Source: Argonema galeatum A003/A1 | Lineage (GTDB): Bacteria; Cyanobacteriota; Cyanobacteriia; Cyanobacteriales; Aerosakkonemataceae | Length of the DNA stretch: 64,000 bases | Reading direction: 5' to 3' | NCBI RefSeq assembly: GCF_023333595.1 | Contig: NZ_JAIQZM010000001.1 | Coordinates: forward strand, 243,100-307,099 | In this document: positions 7,633-15,918 of the stretch, piece by piece | Layout of the letters: each line of letters begins with the position of its first letter | Numbering within the stretch: the first letter of the stretch is position 1 | The notes under the pieces: generated by a model | Told to the model about the DNA's origin: nothing | Database searches by the model: none | What the model saw: the letters and a program-made list of their open reading frames with translations, nothing else | Made by a program: the position numbers and the translations under genes

Positions 7633-7708
7633 TCAAGCTAAAATCCTCTATGGGATTGCTTTGTTACCTTCTGGAAAAGCTTAAATTTTTGTAAAGGAGA
7701 CTTGACTT

Positions 7709-8881
7709 ATGACTGAGAAGACAGGTATTTTATTTGCTGGTCACGCTGGAGCTATTGCATCAACTGTTATTGCTGGTGCTAATTTACTTAAACAGGGATT
7801 TAGTCCTAAATATGCTTTGCTTTGCGAATCATATATTACAGAAGATCAGAAAACCATTGCTGATAAATTAGAATTACCCCAACTGGAGGACTTAGTGTTT
7901 TCTGGGTGGGATATATATTGTCACACCATAGAGGAAAGCCTTCGCCATCACAAAGTTCTATCAGAAAATGATATTGTCAAAGTATCTGTTGATATTTTAA
8001 ATCAACCCGCGCTACCAGTGCCTTGTGCAGTTAACAAGGGAGAATGGGGTCAAGAAATTGAAGGAATACGTTCTGATATTCGTAATTTCCGGAAAAAAAA
8101 TCAATTAAACTATGTAGTAGTAGTCAATTGTATTTCTACCCAACCTACTCCAAAGTGGTCAGAAACCTATGACTCCTTAGATAAGTTTCAAGAATCCTGC
8201 TATCAGGGTTATGATACTGTTACCCCTTCGATGAAATATGCTTGTGCGGCTGTATTAGAATCAGCAGGCTACATAAATTTTACACCGAACTTATCAGCAG
8301 TTCCAGCTATAGTTACATTAGCAAAGGAAAAGGGTGTACCTTTGGCGGGACGGGATGGTAAAACGGGGCAAACTTTCCTTAAAACTGTGCTGGCTTCGGC
8401 TTTAAATATGCGTCAATTATATATCAATGGTTGGTATAGCACTAACATATTAGGAAATCGAGATGGTGAGGCTTTATCTGAGGAAGATGCTTTCCAAACT
8501 AAACTAATGAGTAAATTAGCTTGTTTGGATGAAATTGTGGGCTATAAAGTTGAGGATCATCAAGTTCATATTCATCATTATCGCCCGCGTGGTGATAATA
8601 AGGAATCATGGGACAACATAGATTTACAAGGTTTTTTGGGGTATTCGATGCAAATCAAGATTAACGGACTTTATCGAGATAGTATCTTGGCTGCACCTCT
8701 AATACTAGATATGGTTAGACTAATGACAATCTCAATAAAAATACAAGAAGGCGGTTTAACAGAGCATCTGGCTGCTTTTTTTAAATCTCCAGAAATGCCA
8801 GAAGGTACGAATGTTATACACGACTTCTTTGCCCAATATTCTCTGCTTCAAAAATGGATCTATAAACATATAAAAAATTAG
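7709..8881 (+). CDS. Myo-inositol-1-phosphate synthase-like protein
   Basis: 390 residues with the family's marks in order: a Gly-rich NAD-binding start (FAGHAGAIAST, 9-19), NCISTQPTP (140-148), YINFTPNLSAVPA (188-200), GRDGKTGQTFLK (214-225), NGWYSTNILGNRDG (240-253) and GFLGYSMQIKINGLYRDSIL followed by AAPLILDM. The family converts glucose 6-phosphate to inositol phosphate through NAD-dependent oxidation, aldol cyclisation and reduction. A ribosome-binding site aaggag lies about 8 nt before the ATG. The SDR and PhyH genes downstream suggest a role in a modified cyclitol rather than general inositol supply (inference). The stop codon is completed by the MITE that follows. Confidence 0.85.
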   Translation: MTEKTGILFAGHAGAIASTVIAGANLLKQGFSPKYALLCESYITEDQKTIADKLELPQLEDLVFSGWDIYCHTIEESLRHHKVLSENDIVKVSVDILNQPALPVPCAVNKGEWGQEIEGIRSDIRNFRKKNQLNYVVVVNCISTQPTPKWSETYDSLDKFQESCYQGYDTVTPSMKYACAAVLESAGYINFTPNLSAVPAIVTLAKEKGVPLAGRDGKTGQTFLKTVLASALNMRQLYINGWYSTNILGNRDGEALSEEDAFQTKLMSKLACLDEIVGYKVEDHQVHIHHYRPRGDNKESWDNIDLQGFLGYSMQIKINGLYRDSILAAPLILDMVRLMTISIKIQEGGLTEHLAAFFKSPEMPEGTNVIHDFFAQYSLLQKWIYKHIKN

Positions 8882-9036
8882 GCGTTGCTGAATCAAAAGA
8901 TGAAGCCCTCTTTAGACGCTTGCATGCAAGCGTCTCTACCGTAGAGACGCTTGTATGCAAGCGTCTCTACTTATGCGTCTGGTCAACAGACTGGACATCA
9001 GGTGAAATTCTTTTCATGCCTAAAATCAGCAACGCC
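8881..9036 (+). mobile_element. 156-bp MITE with 11-bp inverted ends and 8-bp target duplication
   Basis: Ends ggcgttgctga (8881-8891) and tcagcaacgcc (9026-9036) are perfect inverted repeats. The flanks are an 8-bp direct repeat aaaaatta (8873-8880 and 9037-9044). The interior holds nested palindromes built on agacgcttgcatgcaagcgt. No coding capacity. The first base of the element is the third base of the preceding gene's TAG stop. Confidence 0.85.
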
Positions 9037-9099
9037 AAAAATTAATTGAAATTGAGCGATATTTTCTAGGAAACCTAACATTTTAGATGACAACAGCTA

Positions 9100-9882
9100 A
9101 TGATTTCAAAACGATTTAACCAAAAAGTTTTTATTGTCACAGGGGGTACTCAAGGTTTGGGTAGAGGTATCGCTCATTATTTAGCAGAGCATGGGGCATC
9201 AGGTATTCTTATATGTGGGAGGAATAGAGAAAATGGTGAACAAGTAAGCCGAGAACTAAAAAATTATGGCTGTGAGGGAAAATACGTTCAAGCTGATTTA
9301 AGTAAAGAATCTGATTGTCGAAAAGTAGTAACAACCTGTGACTCTATATTTGGCAATATACATGGTTTAGTTAATGCCGCCGGAATCAGTAATAGAGCCT
9401 ATTTAGATGAAACTACTGTAGAATTGTGGGATCTCTTATTCGCTGTAAATGTTCGCGCTCCGTTTATTCTGACACAAGAAGTAGTTAGGATAATGAAAAG
9501 GGAAAAAAACGGTGGTAGTATCGTAAATATTATCTCTATCTCAAGTCACGGCGGTCAACCTTACTTGACAGCTTACTGTTCATCTAAAGGAGCATTAACT
9601 GTCTTTACGAAAAATGTAGCCCATGCTTTAAGGTATGACAGAATTAGAGTTAATGGTTTGAATATTGGATGGATGGATACACCAAATGAGGATAAGGTTC
9701 AAAAGTTAATGGGTAAACCAGATGATTGGCTGAAACAAGCGGAATCTTTGCAACCGTTTGGGCGACTTCTAAAGCCTCTTGATGTTGCTAAAATGGTGGC
9801 ATTTTTGTTAAGTGATGAAGCCGAAATGGTAACGGGTTCGATAATTGATTTTGATCAAAAAATTATAGGCGCTTATGACTAA
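9100..9882 (+). CDS. Short-chain dehydrogenase/reductase
   Basis: 260 residues with a classical SDR layout: nucleotide-binding VTGGTQGLGRGIA (13-25), VNAAGISN, and catalytic Ser (SISSHGG) followed by YCSSKGAL with Tyr-x3-Lys. The end (FLLSDEAEMVTGSIIDFDQ) matches the family. It lies after the inositol-phosphate-synthase-like gene and the MITE and before a PhyH oxygenase, suggesting it oxidises or reduces a hydroxyl on a related small molecule. Substrate unknown. Confidence 0.85.
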   Translation: MISKRFNQKVFIVTGGTQGLGRGIAHYLAEHGASGILICGRNRENGEQVSRELKNYGCEGKYVQADLSKESDCRKVVTTCDSIFGNIHGLVNAAGISNRAYLDETTVELWDLLFAVNVRAPFILTQEVVRIMKREKNGGSIVNIISISSHGGQPYLTAYCSSKGALTVFTKNVAHALRYDRIRVNGLNIGWMDTPNEDKVQKLMGKPDDWLKQAESLQPFGRLLKPLDVAKMVAFLLSDEAEMVTGSIIDFDQKIIGAYD

Positions 9883-9946
9883 AGATGCTAACATTTTATT
9901 GAGAAATTTTTAAGTATAAAACCAAGCAAAAATAAGGAATAAATCG

Positions 9947-10843
9947 ATGCCTAAAGTTTTAACCAATGCAGAAATTGAATATTACCATCACAATGGCTAT
10001 CTATCGCCGATTGATTTATTGAGTACCGAAGAAGTCAACTTTTGTCTTCAATCATTCGAGGCGATAGAAAAACAGTTTGGTGGCGAAATGAATACCCATG
10101 AGTTGCGTCACAAACCACATTTAATTATGGGTTGGGCTGATAGACTTGTTCATAATCCTAAAAATTCTAGATCTAGTTGAAGATTTAATTGGCACTGACA
10201 TCTTATGTTGGGAATCAGCACTTTTTGTCAAACCTTCTCAAAGTGATGCTTATATCAGTTGGCATCAAGATTTAACCTATTGGGGTTTAGATGATTCAGA
10301 TATTCTAACGGTGTGGGTAGCACTTACACCCAGTATCAAAGAAAGTGGCTGTGTGCGAGTTATTCCGGGTTCACATCTTGGGAAAGTAGTTCCCCATAAA
10401 GATACTTTTGCACCGAAGAATATGCTGACACGGGGCAAACTATTGCCGTTGATTTTGATGAAACAAAAGCCGTTGATCTTGAGTTACAACTTGGTCAAAT
10501 TTCGCTCCATCATGTTAAACTTTTTCATAGTTCTGGTGCGAATCATTGTGAGCATCGACGAATTGGTTTAGACTTATTCATAACCGAAAAAGACACCGCC
10601 TGTCGCTACGGTTCCCTTCTCGTCAGCACTTGTATGTCCGGCGTATCAGAATGCGACAATCTGCGAATAAAAATTGTTGATTTAACCGACTCCCAATATG
10701 CTAAATATCGCACTGGAGACTGTCACGGTGCAATCAGTTCCGAATTACTCAAAAGCATCGGCGGCGAGAAAAATCGAGCCAGCCAATTTCGTTTCGCTTG
10801 GCTACGCAGTTGGAATACAGAACATACAGAATCCACGACTTAG
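9947..10843 (+). pseudogene. Phytanoyl-CoA dioxygenase (PhyH) family, two frameshifts
   Basis: Three frames join into one Fe(II)/2-oxoglutarate oxygenase: NAEIEYYHHNGYLSPIDLLS at the start, then WESALFVKPSQSDAYISWHQ with the metal-binding HQD, then VIPGSHLGKVVPHKD, and after a second shift LHHVKLFHSSGANHCEHRRI with the distal His and 2-oxoglutarate Arg. The first shift fits an extra A in the A5 run at 10160-10164, the second a lost G in the G4 run at 10432-10435. Both are homopolymer changes, so sequencing error is possible. The last about 85 codons (ITEKDTACRYGS to the TAA) are not recognisable as PhyH. Confidence 0.75.
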
Positions 10844-11143
10844 CAGCAGAGAGAATCCTAGCTGCTGAAAAAACTGGTCAAAAGATAGCAGTAGAGGTAA
10901 AATCCTTTCTAGGAGCGTCAGATGTGACTGAGTTTCATATAGCACTTGGTCAATGCCTCAACTAAAGTTCAGCTTTGAGATTGACAGACAGAACCCGACC
11001 GGACTTTATATTTAGCAATTACAGTTGATATTTACGATGATTTTTTTAGTCGTAAATTTATTCAAAGAGTCATTGCAGAACATCAACTCAAATTGCTCAT
11101 TTTTAACCCCGAACAAGAGGAGATTGTTCTATGGAAGGAATAA
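10828..11143 (+). pseudogene. xisH: XisH (fdxN element excision controlling factor), degraded
   Basis: RIHDLAAERILAAEKTGQKI, AVEVKSFLGASDVTEFHIAL and GQCLN run to a premature TAA at 10963-10965. After further shifts TLYLAITVDIYDDFF and LKLLIFNPEQEEIVLWKE complete the XisH C-terminus at 11143. The first about 35 residues of XisH are absent. It overlaps xisI by 13 bp in the usual arrangement. Nonfunctional. Confidence 0.75.
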
Positions 11144-11460
11144 ATTCCCGCGAAGTAGTGCAAACAATTCTTAAAAGTTATGCCAACAATCGCACAAATA
11201 GTCAGACAGAAGTCCAACTGATATTTGATACGGAGCGCGATCGCTATCAAGTTCTTAATATTGGTTGGCAAGATTTAACACGAGTATTTGGTTGTATCAT
11301 CTACGTGGAAATTAAAGATGGCAAAATTTGGATTGAACGGGATGGGACTGAAATCGGAGTTGCGAATGAATTAGTAGAAGCTGGAGTTCCCAAGCAAGAT
11401 ATAGTTCTGGCGTTTAAAGCTCCCTATAAACGGAAATTTACTGAGTTTGCTGTTGGTTAA
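11131..11460 (+). CDS. xisI: XisI (fdxN element excision controlling factor)
   Basis: 109 residues matching the XisI family end to end: YANNRTNSQTEVQLIFDTER, YQVLNIGWQ, CIIYVEIKDGKIWIERDGTE and VPKQDIVLAFKAPYKRKFTE. XisH and XisI were named for control of fdxN-element excision in heterocystous cyanobacteria, but the pair is widespread and mobile. Here XisI is intact while its partner is wrecked. Confidence 0.88.
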   Translation: MEGINSREVVQTILKSYANNRTNSQTEVQLIFDTERDRYQVLNIGWQDLTRVFGCIIYVEIKDGKIWIERDGTEIGVANELVEAGVPKQDIVLAFKAPYKRKFTEFAVG

Positions 11461-11461
11461 A

Positions 11462-11560
11462 GTGGTAGGTGTGATTGTACGCTTTCAGGTAAACTGTTCA
11501 CCCTATGATTTAGTTTGGCAAGGAATTCCCGTAAATTTGCGTTTTGGTCTTGCATTGTAA
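11462..11560 (+). pseudogene. Short C-terminal gene remnant
   Basis: A 32-codon frame from GTG reads VNCSPYDLVWQGIPVNLRFG and ends LAL. The text looks coding but is too short to be a gene; it probably marks another element-excision-factor-type gene end. Not identified. Confidence 0.2.
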
Positions 11561-11666
11561 AATATATTGTATCCCTTTCCGGTAGAAATTTATCTATTTT
11601 TCTCTCCCCCTGCTTACTCTGCTACCTCATATAGATATTCTTTGAGTGGAAGGGGAGTAGGGGTAA

Positions 11667-13775
11667 TTAATCGCGCTGCCAAATTTGGATCGAACCGTCC
11701 GCATTGCCACTGACAAGCATTTGACCGTTGGGACTAAGGGTAACGGAGATCGCGGAACTAGCTGAATTAGCAGTCAAGGTACATATCTGTAAGCCAGTTT
11801 CTAAATGCCAAATTGCGATCGTACCGTCTGCACTACCACTGATCAGAGTTTCCCCATCGGGACTGAAGATAACAGATGTGACTGCACCTGCATGACCTGT
11901 GAGAGTACAGAGACGATCGCGGTTGCCGAGATGCCACAATTTGATCGTTCTATCGGTACTGGCGCTGGCGAGAACCTCTCCATTTGGATGAAATGCGATC
12001 GCACCAATCGATCCTAAATCGCCGCTGAAAGTGTGCAACAGTTGCCCCGTATTCCCATGCCAAAATTTAATGTTGCCGTCCCCACCGCCACTGGCTAGCA
12101 GCTCTCCATCGGGACTGAAAGCGATCGCACCTACCGCCCCTAAATGCCCCGTGAGAGTGTAGAGCGATTTTCCAGTCTCCAGAGACAATACTTTGATCGT
12201 CTGGTCAAAACCGCCGCTGGCAAGCGTCCGTCCATCTGGGCTAATCGCCACAGAGCGAACCGAGCCCGAATGCTCCCTGAAAGTGTCAATCAGTGCGCCA
12301 GTATCTGCATCCCATAACTTCACCGAGGCAGGATCGGAACAGCCGCTAGCAAGGCTTGTCTCAGAGGTGACGTAGGCTAGAGCATAAACCACACCAGCCT
12401 TTTCCGACAACACCCGAATTAGTTCCCCAGTCTGCAAATTCCAAATTTTAATCTTCCCATCAAAACCGCCGCTGGCTATCTTTTCTCCATCCGAACTAAT
12501 CGCCACGGAAGCCACCCAATCAGAATGCGCCCTTACAATTTGGACACAACTCCAAGTCTGAGTTGGAGGTTCGGGAACTCTTGACTGGGAACTGGTTAAA
12601 GGCGAAGCATTCGGTGCAAAATTCCTCGCTTCCACCTGTTCATTGTCGCCCGAATGCTTTGCCCCTACGGACTGGGGGGAGATGTTATCTGTTTGCTCCA
12701 GTGCTTTAAATCTAACTTCTTCCAAAGCTTCTCTGCTTTCTTTAATCTCTTGCACCTGCTGCTTTAGCTCATCCAACTGATTTTGTAGCTCAGCAGAATC
12801 GAACTGTGGCTGTGTGGTTGTCTCGTTCGCTGCTTCTTCCCTGGTTTGTTTTTCGAGTTGAATTGCTTCCACCTGCTGTTTTAACGTATCCAACTGATTT
12901 TGTAGCCTAGAAGAATCGAACTGTTGCGGTGTGGTTGTCTCTTTCGCTGCTTCTTGCCTGGTTTGTTTTTCGAGTTGAATCGCTTGCACCTGCTGCTTTA
13001 GTTCATCCAACTGATTTTGTAGCCTAGAAGAATCGAACTGTTGCGGTGTGGTTGTCTCTTTCGCTGCTTCTTGCCTGGTTTGTTTTTCGAGTTGAATCGC
13101 TTGCATCTGCTGTTTTAGCTTATCCAACTGATTTTGTAGCCCAGAAGAATCGAACTGTGGCTCTTTTGTTTTTAGGCTCTTTGTTTCGTCCCTGGTTTGT
13201 TTTTCAAGTTGAATCGCTTGCACCTGCTGCTTTAACGTATCCAGTTGGCTTTGTAGCGACACCTCCAGCTCGTTAGCAACAGTTGAGATTCCTTGAGAAA
13301 GCTTAGCGATCGCCTGCTCCAAATTGTCTATCCTTACTGATAGGGACGAACTATTCAGATATTGCACCACACTTGTGAGAGAATCCTGCAAGCTAGCACA
13401 CTGCTCCTTAAGTTCAGCCACATCGTGATAGATGGGATTCAGGTTAGCCCTTATCGAGGTAGCCACAACCTCTTGTACGTCATGTGAATTGAAGCGAACC
13501 GATTCTGGGGAAGAGGGCAAAGAGCTAGCTGAGGCGTATAAAGATTGAAGCTCGCCGGATATTTGTCGCTGAAGGCGCGTAATCGCAGCATTGGTAATCT
13601 GCTTCGTCAGTATCTCGGAGCGACGACGATTGATCGAGTTCAATATCACTGAAGCAGACAGGGGTATAGCCACGTAGATGACTTGCCCGCTGAGCGCCGC
13701 CACGACTGACCCAGCAACTGAGCCAGCCAGGGAAACATATTCCGCAATCTCTAACCGACGGGAGTTGTTAAGCAT
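11667..13775 (-). CDS. Membrane-anchored coiled-coil protein with seven WD40 repeats
   Basis: 702 residues. A hydrophobic stretch at about 12-45 could anchor it. Residues about 150-345 hold a 39-residue unit (QLDELKQQVQAIQLEKQTR then an acidic/Thr-Gln linker ending FDSSRLQN) in four full copies and one partial, predicted coiled coil. Residues about 408-702 hold seven WD40 units, each ending near an IKIW/IKLW motif, enough for one closed propeller. Likely a scaffold presenting a propeller on a stalk. The long repeat is nearly identical at DNA level between copies. Confidence 0.85.
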   Translation of the reverse strand: MLNNSRRLEIAEYVSLAGSVAGSVVAALSGQVIYVAIPLSASVILNSINRRRSEILTKQITNAAITRLQRQISGELQSLYASASSLPSSPESVRFNSHDVQEVVATSIRANLNPIYHDVAELKEQCASLQDSLTSVVQYLNSSSLSVRIDNLEQAIAKLSQGISTVANELEVSLQSQLDTLKQQVQAIQLEKQTRDETKSLKTKEPQFDSSGLQNQLDKLKQQMQAIQLEKQTRQEAAKETTTPQQFDSSRLQNQLDELKQQVQAIQLEKQTRQEAAKETTTPQQFDSSRLQNQLDTLKQQVEAIQLEKQTREEAANETTTQPQFDSAELQNQLDELKQQVQEIKESREALEEVRFKALEQTDNISPQSVGAKHSGDNEQVEARNFAPNASPLTSSQSRVPEPPTQTWSCVQIVRAHSDWVASVAISSDGEKIASGGFDGKIKIWNLQTGELIRVLSEKAGVVYALAYVTSETSLASGCSDPASVKLWDADTGALIDTFREHSGSVRSVAISPDGRTLASGGFDQTIKVLSLETGKSLYTLTGHLGAVGAIAFSPDGELLASGGGDGNIKFWHGNTGQLLHTFSGDLGSIGAIAFHPNGEVLASASTDRTIKLWHLGNRDRLCTLTGHAGAVTSVIFSPDGETLISGSADGTIAIWHLETGLQICTLTANSASSAISVTLSPNGQMLVSGNADGSIQIWQRD
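12765..13240 (-). repeat. 117-bp in-frame tandem repeat
   Basis: Four copies of a 117-bp unit, with the central two almost identical (shared gaatcgaactgttgcggtgt), encoding the 39-residue coiled-coil unit. Recent unit duplication or gene conversion is likely. Confidence 0.8.
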
Positions 13776-13930
13776 TAAACACTTCTGAATCAGCTCCTCT
13801 CTTCTGAATCATATCAGTCTCAGCAGTGAGGTATCTTAAGGTTATGCAAGTTTTGCAAGTCGATGACATCCAGTAATAACTATTTAATAACCATAAAAAA
13901 CTAAACAATCGTTGAGAAGTTTAGATTCTC

Positions 13931-14260
13931 TCAGTCTTCTAAAATTGGCGCATAATGTAGGATTTCTAAGGGTTGTAGGGTGATTAATCCGTTCTTAACC
14001 ATTTCTCGCACTAAGGGCAGAAATTCGGAAATCGCCTCCTCGCGGTCAATTATGCTGACTACTACAGGCAGGTTGGAGGATAAGTCCAAAAAATGGGTGG
14101 TTTGGATTGTGATGTATTTGCCATATCCAGCCATCGCTCTCATTGCCGTTCCCTGAGCCAATCCGTGTTTGCGAGCAAGTTCAATCAGGGCGATATACAG
14201 CGGTTCGTTGTGCCAGCGATCGGATTCACTAATGTAAATGGTGAGTTGTTGCCACATCAT
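13931..14260 (-). CDS. DUF190 protein
   Basis: 109 residues: QLTIYISESDRWHNEPLYIA, LARKHGLAQGTAMRAMAGYG, THFLDLSSNLPVVVSIIDRE. This matches DUF190, a PII-like fold found beside CrcB/FluC genes. It lies 10 bp downstream of the channel gene on the same strand. The role is presumed regulatory; no ligand is known from sequence. Confidence 0.85.
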   Translation of the reverse strand: MMWQQLTIYISESDRWHNEPLYIALIELARKHGLAQGTAMRAMAGYGKYITIQTTHFLDLSSNLPVVVSIIDREEAISEFLPLVREMVKNGLITLQPLEILHYAPILED

Positions 14261-14270
14261 ACCAGCTGTC

Positions 14271-14696
14271 CTACTTTCCCCATCGAGCTAAAATTATCCC
14301 CAGCTGAATGCTGATAATTCCCAGTATTGCACTACCTGCCCAATAAAGACCTGCTACCAGATAACTGCGTGAGCCTTCTTCCGACGAGCCTTCGGCATCG
14401 CGCAGAAGATTTATTGTATCTAACCCATAGGTAGAAAAGGTAGTGTAGGCACCTAAAAATCCCGTTGCTACCAACAGTCGCACTTCTGGGGAGATGGTTA
14501 CTACCCGTTCTAATGCCAGGGTGGCAAAGAAACCCATAAACAAACAGCCGCTGAGGTTGATGAAAAAAGTGCCGTAGGGAAATCCGGTGCCGAAGCGCTG
14601 CGCGAACCATAAAGTTAAATAGTAGCGACACAATGCACCCGCGATCGCTCCCAAACTAATAGCTATTGGATTCCGAATGTTGGGATCTTGTAACAC
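14271..14696 (-). CDS. crcB: Fluoride channel CrcB/FluC
   Basis: 141 residues with four hydrophobic helices and the FluC marks [15 protein letters not shown] near 16-30, [19 protein letters not shown] and the pore motif [16 protein letters not shown]. FluC dimers export fluoride. First gene of a two-gene operon with DUF190. I looked for a fluoride riboswitch in the leader and did not find the consensus. Confidence 0.92.
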   Translation of the reverse strand: MLQDPNIRNPIAISLGAIAGALCRYYLTLWFAQRFGTGFPYGTFFINLSGCLFMGFFATLALERVVTISPEVRLLVATGFLGAYTTFSTYGLDTINLLRDAEGSSEEGSRSYLVAGLYWAGSAILGIISIQLGIILARWGK

Positions 14697-14916
14697 AACG
14701 ATATGAGGCAGGGTTAAGAACGGTCACGTCAACCTAGCTATTTTATCAACGAGCCTGGTGCGTTAAACCGTACCTCCCAGTGGGCGTTCACCGTCATCGA
14801 ACTTGGGATAGGCTGGATAGAATGAAGCCAAATATCACAAAAGGCTACCGTTTAGAGCGATGAATATCTAAATCAATGTGCCTTGGAGTACGAGCGTATT
14901 AAAACAATGAATCAAT
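14697..14916. other. Spacer between divergent crcB and the coiled-coil gene
   Basis: 220 bp with no convincing frame; it must hold the crcB promoter on the minus strand. Nothing else recognised. Confidence 0.5.
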
Positions 14917-14920
14917 TTAA

Positions 14921-15020
14921 GTAGGTGGGCATAATTAAACTTAAAACTCCAGGCCCTTAGAAACCCGGTTTCTTGGAGAAACCGGGTTTCTGAGAGTTCA
15001 GTTTATTTACGCCCACCTAC
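14921..15020 (+). mobile_element. 100-bp palindromic MITE flanked by TTAA
   Basis: Imperfect inverted arms of about 20 bp begin gtaggtgggc (14921-14930) and end gcccacctac (15011-15020), with TTAA on both sides (14917-14920, 15021-15024) as a likely target duplication. The centre (14960-14991) is the aaacccggtttct palindrome seen elsewhere in the window. It lies 50 bp before the next gene. Confidence 0.7.
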
Positions 15021-15069
15021 TTAAAACAGTTGCTTTGTTGGATTTGTTCCAAATACAGGAGAAACAACC

Positions 15070-15693
15070 ATGACCGAACCCACTGTTCCTAAAGAATCGA
15101 CAATTGTCGAAGTCACTGAGACAACTGAGATTGTGGAAGTCAGCCAACAGACAACTGACTTAGTAAAAAAGGAAATGCCTGATGCTACCGAAGAGGTTAA
15201 AAAGGAGACAGCAGCGCTGGTCGAAGCGATTCAAAAGCGGGCGCAATTAGAAATGCAGGCGGCAGGCGACCTCACCCGCGAGGCTTACCTTAAGTCGGTT
15301 CGTCAAGCACAGGAAGCGATCGAACAAAATCAGGCGATCGCAAAAGAGCGAATCGACCAAGCAGTTGGGCTGATTCAGCAAGAAGCTGAGAAAAATTGGC
15401 TGCTGGTTGACGCGATTAAAACTCGCGCTCAGGCAGAAATTCAATCTGCTGGCGATGTCACCCGCGAGAACTATCTCAAGGCGGTGCGTCAAGCGCGGGA
15501 AGCTGTTGAACAAAATAAATTCGTCGAACGGGAGCGAATTGAAGCGGCAGTTCACGAGATTCACAAGCAAGCTGAAAAGAATTGGCTGACGATCGCTAGC
15601 GAAATTGAGTCCATTGGTGTGCGTCTGGCGGATGCGGCCAAAACTGCCTGGATTGCTCTAATGGCTTCTTTGTCAAAGTCCGATCGCAAGTAA
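15070..15693 (+). CDS. Coiled-coil protein with two 60-residue repeats
   Basis: 207 residues. After an acidic N-terminal 50 residues come two homologous units (KRAQLEMQAAGDLTREAYLK and TRAQAEIQSAGDVTRENYLK, each ending IQQEAEKNWL / IHKQAEKNWL), then an amphipathic tail (SIGVRLADAAKTAWIALMAS). All-helical, soluble. The layout is common in cyanobacterial hypothetical proteins. Ribosome-binding site aggagaaac just upstream. Function unknown. Confidence 0.7.
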   Translation: MTEPTVPKESTIVEVTETTEIVEVSQQTTDLVKKEMPDATEEVKKETAALVEAIQKRAQLEMQAAGDLTREAYLKSVRQAQEAIEQNQAIAKERIDQAVGLIQQEAEKNWLLVDAIKTRAQAEIQSAGDVTRENYLKAVRQAREAVEQNKFVERERIEAAVHEIHKQAEKNWLTIASEIESIGVRLADAAKTAWIALMASLSKSDRK

Positions 15694-15918
15694 ATCTTTT
15701 GTGAGGTGGGTAATCCCCACTTTACAAGAGCTTGTGTAGGGGTACGGAATACCGTAACCCTAAAACTGCATTACAGGAGTGCCCCCGATGCTGCATAATG
15801 GGGAAGTTTTCTCACATAGTCTACTGAAGGTAGGACGCTTCTTACTCCAACCTCAAAGACGATCCGACTAAACTGTTTAAATTCCCCATTCTCCAGCACG
15901 AACTCTGAATTAACTGCT

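Noticed and set aside
12765..13240. CRISPR-like array
   Set aside because: The repeats are 117-bp in-frame units of a coiled-coil gene, with no unique spacers; the same reasoning excludes the arrays at 1-141 and 60280-60353.
14697..14830. Fluoride riboswitch before crcB
   Set aside because: The leader lacks the conserved GGxGATGG and distal pseudoknot elements when read on the minus strand.
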